A program made the position numbers and the translations under genes. Source: Omnitrophica bacterium RBG_13_46_9 (lineage in GTDB: Bacteria > Omnitrophota > Gorgyraeia > JABMRN01 > RBG-13-46-9). From it: a stretch of DNA of 8,380 bases. A model generated the notes under the pieces. It was not told where the DNA came from. It searched no databases and saw only the letters and a program-made list of their open reading frames with translations. Below are positions 1 through 5,336 of this stretch, piece after piece. Within the stretch, counting starts at the first letter, position 1, and each line of letters starts with the position of its first letter. The stretch is taken from assembly GCA_001804045.1 (NCBI GenBank), contig MHFD01000021.1, positions 53,056-61,435 of the forward strand, given 5' to 3'.

Positions 1-58
1 CATCGACTTTGTATGATTCTATACCTATTACAGCGCACGAAAGCGATCTGGTAATCAT
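1..58 (-). CDS. comM: ComM/YifB-family Mg-chelatase-like AAA+ ATPase, N-terminal fragment
   Basis: Only the first 19 codons lie in the window. They read MITRSLSCAVIGIESYKVD on the minus strand and continue beyond position 1. The pattern of a hydrophobic start followed by AVxGIExYxVxVE is the usual N-terminus of the ComM/YifB family, AAA+ ATPases linked to DNA uptake and branch migration during natural transformation. A GGAG ribosome binding site lies about 7 bases before the ATG at 58-56. The gene begins 13 bases after the yraN stop, and yraN and comM are neighbours in many bacteria, so it is probably the third gene of the spoVG-yraN-comM transcript. The Walker motifs and zinc or lid regions are outside the window. 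The call therefore rests on a short stretch plus context. Confidence 0.7.
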   Translation of the reverse strand, partial: MITRSLSCAVIGIESYKVD

Positions 59-71
59 GGCTAATCTCCAC

Positions 72-449
72 TTATTCCTCTATTGCGTCTTCAAAATGCT
101 CTATCTTTACTTTATTTATAAACCGTAAAAAGCGTTTGATCTCTATAGAGATGATGTCAATACGCCACGGCGTATCCGACATATTTTTCATTTTTAGGTA
201 ACATAATGCGCATTGTATCAATTTCTTCTTCTTTTTCTCCGTTACGGAGAGGTATGGCGGTCCGAAACACAGGGAGCCCCTGGTTTTTATTTCGACAAAA
301 ACCGTCATGCATTTTTTTCGCGCAACAATGTCTATCTCGCCGACGTATGTCCTGACATTTCTACTTATCAACGTGTAGCCTTTACGGGATAGAAACCGCG
401 CCGCTATGTCTTCACCTTTTTTTCCCAGGACGCGGTTTCTACCTTTCAT
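72..449 (-). CDS. yraN: YraN/UPF0102 family endonuclease-like protein
   Basis: This 125-residue protein is the usual length for the YraN (UPF0102) family, whose fold resembles Holliday-junction resolvases and restriction nucleases. The family signature is complete: GE at residues 12-13 followed by AARFL, GY at 24-25, NVRT at 31-34, GEID at 37-40, FVEIKTR at 51-57, FG at 62-63 and RIDI at 96-99. The acidic E38/D40 and the E53-x-K55 pair fit a PD-(D/E)xK-type metal centre. The biochemical role of the family is poorly settled, so nuclease activity is inferred from the fold. The ATG at 449 lies 7 bases after the spoVG stop. Its likely Shine-Dalgarno, GGAG, sits about 12 bases upstream inside the end of spoVG, a rather long spacing that suggests translational coupling. 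Confidence 0.93.
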   Translation of the reverse strand: MKGRNRVLGKKGEDIAARFLSRKGYTLISRNVRTYVGEIDIVARKKCMTVFVEIKTRGSLCFGPPYLSVTEKKKKKLIQCALCYLKMKNMSDTPWRIDIISIEIKRFLRFINKVKIEHFEDAIEE

Positions 450-456
450 TTTTACG

Positions 457-726
457 TTATTCTCCGGTTTGATAGTTCTGGAGCACCACCTCTTTTATGT
501 ACTCCCTGATTTCGTCCGTAGCAGGAATAAATACATTAAACCATTTTCCCTGCTTGCTTTGCTGCTGCGGCATGCCTACAAAAAGGCCTTTTTCGCCTTC
601 AACGACCCTGAATCCCTTTATGAGAAAGAGTTCGCCGAAAAGAAGATCGCAGAACGCCTTCACCTTCCCCTCACCTTCGAGTTTTACGAGTTTGTCCACT
701 TTCACGTTAAGAATTTCGCTCACCAT
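457..726 (-). CDS. spoVG: SpoVG family nucleic-acid-binding regulator
   Basis: This 89-residue protein matches SpoVG over its length: an N-terminal beta strand (residues 4-14), the GKVKAF block (20-25), FxIKGFRVVEG (34-44), the conserved GLFVGMP (47-53) and a closing helix with DEIREYI (71-77). Firmicute SpoVG is known from septation and sporulation. In non-sporulating bacteria such as Borrelia, Listeria and Staphylococcus, SpoVG proteins bind DNA or RNA and act as global regulators, and that is the likely role here because nothing else in the window suggests spores. A strong AGGGAGG ribosome site lies 6 bases before the ATG at 726. It is the first gene of a minus-strand group with yraN and comM. 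About 75 bases further upstream is the two-block promoter-like element at 809-835 that also precedes the anti-sigma gene. Confidence 0.95.
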   Translation of the reverse strand: MVSEILNVKVDKLVKLEGEGKVKAFCDLLFGELFLIKGFRVVEGEKGLFVGMPQQQSKQGKWFNVFIPATDEIREYIKEVVLQNYQTGE

Positions 727-808
727 GTTACACCTCCCTGTTAATGAGCGTCTGATCCGACACGACGCTTACCGCAAGCGCATGACAGATCGTTCTTCCT
801 TATATATA

Positions 809-835
809 AGACAACGAAGGTGCCGTTTTGCTGCA
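809..835 (-). promoter_or_regulatory. candidate ECF-type promoter of spoVG (two-block element, copy 1)
   Basis: Read on the minus strand, this is TGCAGCAAAA, 7 variable bases, then TTCGTTGTCT, followed by an AT-rich ATATATA and preceded by an A/T tract (836-854) that could be an UP element. Both blocks are identical, with the same spacing, to the element at 2197-2223. The overall span fits a -35/-10 pair with a GTC-type -10 box, as many ECF sigma factors use. Transcription would begin near 800, leaving a spoVG leader of about 75 bases. The function is inferred from the repeated occurrence and position only. Confidence 0.55.
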
Positions 836-857
836 TATTTTTTTAAAATTTTTTGAA

Positions 858-933
858 CAACCGCCCCAACCTCGTAGGTTGGACCGATATTTTATCAAGT
901 CTGCTAATCCAACCTACGAGGTTGGGGAGGTTG
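858..933. repeat. inverted pair of palindromes (REP/BIME-like element)
   Basis: Two 26-base arms (858-883 and 908-933) are inverted copies of each other, with 25 of 26 positions matching, separated by a 24-base spacer. Each arm also contains its own small palindrome: CCAACCTCGTAGGTTGG at 866-882 and the reverse form at 909-925, each a 7-bp stem with a 3-base loop. The element can therefore fold either as one long hairpin or as two small ones whose loops (CGT and ACG) are complementary. This architecture is typical of REP doublets (BIMEs/REPINs) mobilised by RAYT transposases. No transposase is visible here. The gap lies between divergent genes, so a terminator role is unlikely. The right arm overlaps the -35 box of the glycosyltransferase promoter. 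Confidence 0.8.
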
Positions 934-959
934 TCATGTCTCTCTTTTTGTGGTATAGT
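931..959 (+). promoter_or_regulatory. sigma70-type promoter of the glycosyltransferase gene
   Basis: TTGTCA at 931-936 and TATAGT at 954-959 are separated by exactly 17 bases, each matching the sigma70 consensus at five of six positions. Transcription would start near 966, about 23 bases before the GTG start and just upstream of the ribosome site. The -35 box lies on the outer edge of the right arm of the inverted-repeat element, so the element appears to have supplied part of the promoter. Confidence 0.6.
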
Positions 960-977
960 AAATTCAATATATCCTAA

Positions 978-983
978 AGGAGG
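978..983 (+). promoter_or_regulatory. ribosome binding site fixing the GTG start at 989
   Basis: A perfect AGGAGG lies 5 bases before GTG at 989. The overlapping ATG at 987 opens a frame that stops after two codons (ATG TGT TAG), so the GTG is the only workable start for the glycosyltransferase. Confidence 0.8.
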
Positions 984-988
984 CGCAT

Positions 989-1747
989 GTGTTAGAAGGC
1001 AGGAAAGTAGTCGTGGTAATGCCCGCGTACAACGCGGAAAAGACGCTGAAAAAGACCTATGACGAAATACCCAAGGATATTGTGGATGAGATTATTTTAG
1101 TGGATGATTTCAGTACGGATAAAACCGCCGAAGTCGCCAAAGAATTAAGGCTTGAGATTTATGTCCATAAAGAAAATAGAGGTTACGGCGCAAACCAGAA
1201 GACATGTTACAAGAAAGCGCTCGAGAAGGGCGCGGATATAGTAATCATGCTTCATCCGGATTATCAATATCCGCCTAAACTGATAACCGCTATAGCGGGG
1301 CTCATCGTATCGGATATGTTTGATATAGTCCTGGGTTCCAGGATCCTGGGCGGCATGGCGCGTAAGGGAGGTATGCCGCTCTATAAGTATGTTTCAAACA
1401 GGCTGCTTACCTTTATGGAAAACCTATTGCTTGGCCAGAAGATTTCGGAATATCATACTGGGTATAGGGCGTTTTCTAGGAAAGCCCTCCTTGGTCTTCC
1501 CATATTGGAAAATTCAAACGATTTTATCTTTGATAATGAGATACTGGCCCAGGCCGTCTACTTTGGGTATAGAATAGGAGAGATAACCGCCCCTTCGCGA
1601 TATACGAGGGAATCTTCGTCTATAGGGTTTAAAAGAAGCGTTATCTATGGGGTTGGGGTTATCGCAACGGCCATAAAATTTATTCTCCAGAAACTCAAGC
1701 TTGCCCGGTTTGATATATTCGACAAAAACGGCAGGAAACTCGCCTGA
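989..1747 (+). CDS. family 2 glycosyltransferase, dolichol-phosphate mannosyltransferase-like
   Basis: This 252-residue GT-A fold enzyme would transfer a sugar from a nucleotide donor, probably to a polyprenyl phosphate at the inner face of the membrane. Visible motifs are the nucleotide-binding start VVVVMPAYN (7-15), VDDFSTDKT (38-46), NRGYGANQ (63-70), a metal-site region HPDYQYP (89-95) in place of the usual DADxQHP, GSR (116-118), and YHTGYRAFSR (155-164), the acceptor-side motif of DPM1-type enzymes. There is no C-terminal membrane domain like that of GtrB or ArnC relatives. Only a weakly hydrophobic helix near 216-234 might touch the membrane. It begins with GTG behind a perfect ribosome site and its own promoter. 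It ends 5 bases from the stop of the convergent anti-sigma gene with no terminator between. Donor and acceptor cannot be told from sequence. Confidence 0.9.
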   Translation: MLEGRKVVVVMPAYNAEKTLKKTYDEIPKDIVDEIILVDDFSTDKTAEVAKELRLEIYVHKENRGYGANQKTCYKKALEKGADIVIMLHPDYQYPPKLITAIAGLIVSDMFDIVLGSRILGGMARKGGMPLYKYVSNRLLTFMENLLLGQKISEYHTGYRAFSRKALLGLPILENSNDFIFDNEILAQAVYFGYRIGEITAPSRYTRESSSIGFKRSVIYGVGVIATAIKFILQKLKLARFDIFDKNGRKLA

Positions 1748-1752
1748 CGGCA

Positions 1753-2175
1753 TTACCTCTCCCTGAAATCCCTGAAAATCTTCGAGGTCTCCTTTTCGCC
1801 GCCCTTTTTCCAGGCCTCATATATCATAATAAGAATGCGCGCATTTACACTGTCGAATATCCACTTGACCCCGAGAAGGATTGAGGCTGCCAGGAACTGT
1901 ATAAAAAAAGGCCGGACAAAAAATGAGAGAACAAACGCCAAAACGGCACCGATTAACCACAGGTTTTTTTTCCAATCCGGTCCCATTGCCTTCACCCCTT
2001 TTCTTCGCTTTTTGTTAAATTCATTAACCGACTGATAGGCGAATACCACTTTTTCAAGGCAGTAATCGCAATCCTTAAGATGGCTTTCTATTTGTGCCTT
2101 CTTTTCTTCCGATACCCCGCCGGCCAGGTAATCATTAAGAGCTGGCTCTGACAGACATATATCCAGTTTTTCCAT
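1753..2175 (-). CDS. putative zinc-finger anti-sigma factor with two membrane segments
   Basis: This 140-residue protein has an N-terminal anti-sigma-type zinc finger (zf-HC2/ZAS): C7, then H32-x3-C36-x2-C39 within a helical region. A basic linker follows (54-62, KKRRKG), then two hydrophobic stretches at about 73-87 and 91-107 joined by a very short turn, and a charged tail (about 108-140). Topology would be N-in and C-in with almost no extracytoplasmic domain, unlike RseA or RsiW types that expose a large sensor domain. It lies 102 bases downstream of an ECF sigma gene on the same strand, the standard place for the cognate anti-sigma factor. The start at 2175 has GGAGGAG 5 bases upstream. 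A possible start at 2202 would place that site inside the gene and overlap the promoter element, so I reject it. It could instead be an uncharacterised zf-HC2 membrane protein. Confidence 0.75.
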   Translation of the reverse strand: MEKLDICLSEPALNDYLAGGVSEEKKAQIESHLKDCDYCLEKVVFAYQSVNEFNKKRRKGVKAMGPDWKKNLWLIGAVLAFVLSFFVRPFFIQFLAASILLGVKWIFDSVNARILIMIYEAWKKGGEKETSKIFRDFRER

Positions 2176-2180
2176 TTTTA

Positions 2181-2187
2181 CTCCTCC
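2181..2187 (-). promoter_or_regulatory. ribosome binding site fixing the anti-sigma start at 2175
   Basis: GGAGGAG on the minus strand lies 5 bases before the ATG at 2175. It decides in favour of this start over the longer in-frame ATG at 2202. Confidence 0.8.
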
Positions 2188-2196
2188 ATAATATAT

Positions 2197-2223
2197 AGAC
2201 AACGAAGACCGGATTTTGCTGCA
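2197..2223 (-). promoter_or_regulatory. candidate ECF-type promoter of the anti-sigma gene (two-block element, copy 2)
   Basis: On the minus strand this reads TGCAGCAAAA, 7 bases that differ from copy 1 at six positions, then TTCGTTGTCT. An A-tract (TTTAAAAAAAT) lies upstream and an AT run downstream, as at 809-835. A transcript starting near 2190 would begin just before the ribosome site, leaving a leader of about 15 bases, which is what a promoter here should give. It lies in the gap between the sigma gene and its likely anti-sigma gene, so autoregulation by the ECF factor is the natural inference. Confidence 0.6.
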
Positions 2224-2277
2224 ATTTTTTTAAATTCCCATGACTTATCGCAAGGGATACGCGGAGCATGGTATAAA

Positions 2278-2850
2278 TCAGCCCCGTCTTATTTTATGGC
2301 GCATTCTAGTGATTGCGGAAGATATGGTGCCCAGCGGCGCGCCTACTATTTTTGATATATCCTTTAAGGTCAGCTCCTTTTTAAAATAGAGTTTAAATAT
2401 GATCTTTTCCCTTGCCGTTAAAAGCTTATAAATTTCTTTTAGCCTTTCCTCCGGATTTTCCGCTTCAGTTCCTTTGATTTCCGCAATGGACTCTTTTTGG
2501 GGGAGTTTTTCGAAATACGACTGGTCGGAGACCAAGGCGTATTTTCGGTTTGCCTTCAGATGATTTATGGTTGCATTCCTCGCCGTGATCGCCAGCCAAT
2601 AGTCTATATTGTCTCTTTCTCTTACCTCGTCAAGCCTATTCTTAGACCATAGAGAGGCCATTATGTTTTGAGTTATTTCTTTCGCCTCTTCCTGGGCCAT
2701 GCCCGGCTCAACGCAATAATTCCATAAAGCCCTTTTTATCGAAAATGTTATTAACGGTGAGAACCTGTCAAAAAATTCCGCCCATGCCAATGGATCCCTG
2801 TCTATGCATTTGTCGATTAAAGCGGCCGTCGCCAATTTTTTATATTCCAT
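2278..2850 (-). CDS. ECF-type RNA polymerase sigma factor (sigma70 family)
   Basis: This 190-residue protein has the two-domain build of extracytoplasmic-function sigma factors. Region 2 spans about 22-103: the DPLAWAEFFDRF opening, then DNIDYWLAITARNATINHLKANR, which holds the core-binding and -10-recognition helices. A variable acidic linker follows (about 105-135), then region 4 at 137-188, with LTAREKIIFKLYF and the helix-turn-helix LTLKDISKIVGAPLGTISS contacting the -35 box. It follows the deacetylase gene by only 24 bases, so the two are probably cotranscribed. A putative zinc-finger anti-sigma gene follows. ATG at 2850 is chosen. An in-frame TTG at 2871, three bases after the deacetylase stop, would add MTFPTVF. 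Neither start has a good ribosome site, which suggests coupled translation. The promoters it recognises are probably the two TGCAGCAAAA-N7-TTCGTTGTCT sites, an inference. Confidence 0.9.
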   Translation of the reverse strand: MEYKKLATAALIDKCIDRDPLAWAEFFDRFSPLITFSIKRALWNYCVEPGMAQEEAKEITQNIMASLWSKNRLDEVRERDNIDYWLAITARNATINHLKANRKYALVSDQSYFEKLPQKESIAEIKGTEAENPEERLKEIYKLLTAREKIIFKLYFKKELTLKDISKIVGAPLGTISSAITRMRHKIRRG

Positions 2851-2874
2851 AAAAACCGTCGGGAATGTCAAATA

Positions 2875-3603
2875 TCAATTTGTTGAGAGTATCTTCACAG
2901 CTTCTTTTTGTGTCAGGACAAGAATGTTCTTTGAGATTATGTATTGGACATGCTTTCTAAAATCGTCGATATGCATGAAATACCTATACGGTTTTGGCCT
3001 GTGGGCGCTCAAGGTATTCTTTTTGCCTACAAGGTGGAACACTTCCATGAGCCAAAGATGCTTTTTTCCGGCAAGGTCGATCTGTCTATTGAGGTAAGAA
3101 AGCGAGTGTTTTTTCATGACAGAAAAACCTTCGATGGAATAAGGGTCTTTTAGCGGAATTTTATTAAAGCAAGGCAAGTTACGCGTTATCCTTGCGGATT
3201 TATAGTGAGCTTCGGCTTTTAAACGGAGCGCCCTCGATTGATTTTTCTTTATATACGGAAATACAAAAGATTCGACCCTGCAGCTCAAAAGGCCCTGCAG
3301 CTCCTTTTTGGACTTTTCGATTTCATAAATTGCCGCTTTCCTATCCTTTGAACTAAGAGAAAGCAGATTTGGATGGGAAATAGTATGCGATGCAATTTCA
3401 TGACCGGAGTCGATGATATCTTTGAGCTCTCTTAGCCCCACAATACGCCGGTTTTCAAATATATTTCCTATAAAAGACGAAGGGACGGCAACGGTGGATT
3501 TTATATTTAGCCCGGTTAGGTATCTTATGGCGTGTATATAGGTATCTTGATATGCATCGTCAAAGGCAATGGTAATAATACCTTTTTTGTGGCTGTCAGG
3601 CAT
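2875..3603 (-). CDS. NodB-type polysaccharide deacetylase, probably cytoplasmic
   Basis: This 242-residue protein carries the NodB homology (carbohydrate esterase 4) motifs. TIAFDDAY (11-18) contains the D15-D16 pair (catalytic base and metal ligand). SHTISHPNL (72-80) supplies metal ligands H73 and H77. FVFPY (113-117) is a degenerate motif 3 lacking the usual Arg/Gly pattern, and W184...H190 resembles motifs 4-5. The family removes N- or O-acetyl groups from glycans such as chitin oligomers or peptidoglycan. There is no signal peptide, and a TAG stop lies two codons upstream of the ATG in frame, so the N-terminus cannot be extended. This points to an intracellular or membrane-face substrate. 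Motif 3 and the C-terminal half diverge, so activity is likely but unproven. It is the first gene before the ECF sigma factor and has a promoter ending 6 bases before its ATG. Confidence 0.85.
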   Translation of the reverse strand: MPDSHKKGIITIAFDDAYQDTYIHAIRYLTGLNIKSTVAVPSSFIGNIFENRRIVGLRELKDIIDSGHEIASHTISHPNLLSLSSKDRKAAIYEIEKSKKELQGLLSCRVESFVFPYIKKNQSRALRLKAEAHYKSARITRNLPCFNKIPLKDPYSIEGFSVMKKHSLSYLNRQIDLAGKKHLWLMEVFHLVGKKNTLSAHRPKPYRYFMHIDDFRKHVQYIISKNILVLTQKEAVKILSTN

Positions 3604-3609
3604 ATTCTA

Positions 3610-3638
3610 AGTGTAGTAAAAACAGGCGGTTGTGTCAA
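3610..3638 (-). promoter_or_regulatory. sigma70-type promoter giving a leaderless deacetylase transcript
   Basis: On the minus strand TTGACA (3638-3633), a 17-base spacer and TACACT (3615-3610) form a sigma70-like promoter with a perfect -35 and four of six -10 positions. Only 6 bases separate the -10 box from the ATG at 3603, so the predicted transcription start falls on or next to the A of the start codon. No Shine-Dalgarno sequence is present in those bases. Confidence 0.55.
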
Positions 3639-3693
3639 TATAATTTTTTGAAATCAATAATACATCCCATAAATAAGCGCGAATTTAATATAT

Positions 3694-3722
3694 TTGACAT
3701 AATAGTATTCCTTATATATAAT
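3694..3722 (+). promoter_or_regulatory. consensus sigma70 promoter of lysS
   Basis: TTGACA at 3694-3699 and TATAAT at 3717-3722 are both perfect consensus hexamers separated by the ideal 17 bases. Transcription should start near 3729, giving a leader of about 73 bases before the lysS ATG. The placement and match are strong enough to expect high basal expression. Confidence 0.85.
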
Positions 3723-3745
3723 TATATACCTAATATAGATCCTTA

Positions 3746-3767
3746 TATTCGAAATATATTCGAAATA
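3746..3767. repeat. 11-bp tandem repeat in the lysS leader
   Basis: TATTCGAAATA occurs twice head to tail, each copy nearly palindromic around TTCGAA. The pair lies between TATAGAT (3734-3740) and its complement ATCTATA (3769-3775), which could close a weak AU-rich stem in the leader RNA. It might be an operator or merely AT-rich sequence. No regulator is identifiable. Confidence 0.45.
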
Positions 3768-3801
3768 TATCTATAGTAAATCCACACAAAAAGGAAAAAA
3801 A

Positions 3802-5226
3802 ATGCCACATTTAAGCGATATAGAGAAACAAAAAAGAGAGAAGCTGAAAGAGATAGAATCGCTTGGCATATACCCCTTTGGAGGGCGGTATCAAACGGAC
3901 TGCTCCATAAAGGAATTAAGGGATAATTTTAAGGAAGGAAACTCCTTTTCCATAGCTGGGCGGCTTATGGCTGTCAGGGAGCACGGGAAAGCCATATTTT
4001 ACGATATTGAGGATTCAACCGGAAGGATCCAGCTTTATGCCGGGAAGGACGTGCTTGGCGATGATAAGTTCTCCTTCATAAAAAAACTTGATATCGGAGA
4101 CATTGTAGGAGCGAAAGGCGAGCTTTTTAAAACACGGACCGGAGAAGAAACCGTTAAACTTTCCGATATTACCATATTGTCAAAAGCCCTACGGCCCCTT
4201 CCCGAAAAATGGCACGGCCTTAAAGATATCGAGACGAGGTTCAGGCAGAGATATGTAGATTTAACGGTAAATAAAGACGTAAAACGGATATTCAGGGTAA
4301 GGACTGCCGTAATAAACAAGATAAGGGAAATTTTAAACGCTAAAGGTTTTCTAGAAGTGGAAACACCGATGATGCACCCGATTCCCGGAGGCGCAACGGG
4401 TAACCCATTTAAGACGCATCATCAGGTCTTGCATAGGGACCTGTATTTGCGCATAGCCCCTGAACTGTATTTAAAGGAACTCCTGGTGGGGGGGTTCGAA
4501 AAAATATATGAGATAAACCGGTCCTTTCGGAATGAAGGCATCTCAACAAGACATAATCCCGAGTTTACTATGCTTGAAGTCTACAGGGCCTACTCAGATT
4601 GCGAAGGGATGATGGAACTTATCGAGGAGATTATAAGGGTTGTGGCGAGGGATGTCTTGGGCAAAGAGAAGATAGAATACCAGGGCAGGACGATCGATCT
4701 TACGGAATGGGAACGGATTTCGTTTGCGGAAGTCATGAAGAACATGTATGATATAGAGCCCACCGATGACAAGAAGATACTGACCCAAAAACTGGAGAAA
4801 AAAGGCGTCAGGATCACTGAAAATAATAAAGAGATATCGAGGACGCAGTTATTGAATATTATAGGAGAACTAGTAGAGCCAAAAGCGCATGATCATCCGG
4901 TGTTTGTCGTGGATTGGTTTAAGGAGCTCTGCCCCCTAGCGAAGAGAAAGAAAGATAACCCCGAGCTTACCGATAGGTTTGAGCTGTTTGTAGGTGGCCT
5001 TGAAATCGCCAATGCTTATTCCGAGCTTAACGATCCTATTGAACAGAGAAAGCGGTTTGAGGAAGCCGGTGGACAGATCGATGAGGACTTTATCCGGGCT
5101 CTAGAATACGGCATGCCGCCGGCAGGCGGACTCGGGGTTGGGATAGATAGACTGGTCATGCTATTGACGGATTCGGCGAATATTCGTGAAGTGATATTTT
5201 TCCCCCAGCTTAAGGAGGAAAAATGA
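3802..5226 (+). CDS. lysS: lysyl-tRNA synthetase, class II
   Basis: This 474-residue enzyme activates lysine with ATP and charges tRNA-Lys in the cytoplasm. The N-terminal OB-fold anticodon-binding domain covers about 45-130 (FSIAGRLMAVREHGK...FYDIEDSTGRIQLY). The class II catalytic domain follows, with motif 1 around 178-194 (LNAKGFLEVETPMMHPI), motif 2 at about 240-262 (RSFRNEGISTRHNPEFTMLE), the lysine-site block ELFVGGLEIANAYSELNDP (394-412), and motif 3 at 443-455 (GLGVGIDRLVMLL). It is slightly shorter than the roughly 490-505 residues of many LysS proteins but complete at both ends. The ATG at 3802 follows AAGGA by about 8 bases and lies behind a consensus promoter. It heads a plus-strand run with lolC/E and lolD. 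No T-box is possible in the short leader. Confidence 0.98.
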   Translation: MPHLSDIEKQKREKLKEIESLGIYPFGGRYQTDCSIKELRDNFKEGNSFSIAGRLMAVREHGKAIFYDIEDSTGRIQLYAGKDVLGDDKFSFIKKLDIGDIVGAKGELFKTRTGEETVKLSDITILSKALRPLPEKWHGLKDIETRFRQRYVDLTVNKDVKRIFRVRTAVINKIREILNAKGFLEVETPMMHPIPGGATGNPFKTHHQVLHRDLYLRIAPELYLKELLVGGFEKIYEINRSFRNEGISTRHNPEFTMLEVYRAYSDCEGMMELIEEIIRVVARDVLGKEKIEYQGRTIDLTEWERISFAEVMKNMYDIEPTDDKKILTQKLEKKGVRITENNKEISRTQLLNIIGELVEPKAHDHPVFVVDWFKELCPLAKRKKDNPELTDRFELFVGGLEIANAYSELNDPIEQRKRFEEAGGQIDEDFIRALEYGMPPAGGLGVGIDRLVMLLTDSANIREVIFFPQLKEEK

Positions 5227-5266
5227 TTAAACGGATTCCTAGCTGTCAATGTGCAAAAGTAGATCA

Positions 5267-5289
5267 CGCAGATAGAAACCCAGTCTGCG
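5267..5289. repeat. short inverted repeat between lysS and lolC
   Basis: CGCAGA (5267-5272) and TCTGCG (5284-5289) form a 6-bp stem with an 11-base loop. The ACGCAGATAGAAAC flavour resembles relics of a CGCAGAT...ATCTGCG repeat that I recall from many genomes. No U tract follows, so it is a poor terminator and lysS transcription probably continues into lolC. Confidence 0.35.
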
Positions 5290-5307
5290 CAATATTTATA
5301 AAATCTC

Positions 5308-5313
5308 TATAAT
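5308..5313 (+). promoter_or_regulatory. possible -10 box of an internal lolC promoter
   Basis: TATAAT matches the -10 consensus perfectly and lies 23 bases before the lolC ATG. The sequence 16-18 bases upstream (TCTGCGC region) does not resemble TTGACA, so any promoter would be weak. The gene may simply be transcribed from the lysS promoter. Confidence 0.3.
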
Positions 5314-5325
5314 CAGGTTTGAAAA

Positions 5326-5330
5326 AAAGG
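5326..5330 (+). promoter_or_regulatory. ribosome binding site fixing the lolC start at 5337
   Basis: AAAGG lies 6 bases before the ATG at 5337, at good spacing. It would fall inside the gene if the upstream TTG at 5319 were used, so it favours the ATG. Confidence 0.6.
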
Positions 5331-5336
5331 TTAGTC

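Noticed and set aside
855..936. Intrinsic terminator formed by the large inverted repeat
   Set aside because: The gap lies between divergently transcribed genes, so no transcript ends here, and no run of U follows the stem on either strand. A repeat element fits better.
406..1062. Plus-strand open frames opposite spoVG and yraN and across the divergent gap
   Set aside because: They are antisense to well-recognised genes or cross the inverted repeat and promoter, have no family features, and lack ribosome sites.
2173..2202. Longer anti-sigma protein starting at 2202
   Set aside because: That start would place the GGAGGAG ribosome site inside the gene and would overlap the conserved promoter-like element. 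The ATG at 2175 has ideal spacing.
3276..3303. Direct repeat CCCTGCAGCTC (3276-3286 and 3293-3303) as a regulatory site
   Set aside because: It lies inside the deacetylase coding region, the 17-base offset puts the copies in different frames, and nothing nearby would use it. It is probably chance.
3723..3801. T-box or lysine riboswitch controlling lysS
   Set aside because: The leader predicted from the promoter is about 73 bases, AT-rich, with no T-box sequence, antiterminator or GC-rich riboswitch helices.
5227..5336. tRNA or terminator between lysS and lolC
   Set aside because: There is no cloverleaf or conserved tRNA boxes, and the only stem (6 bp) is not followed by a U tract.
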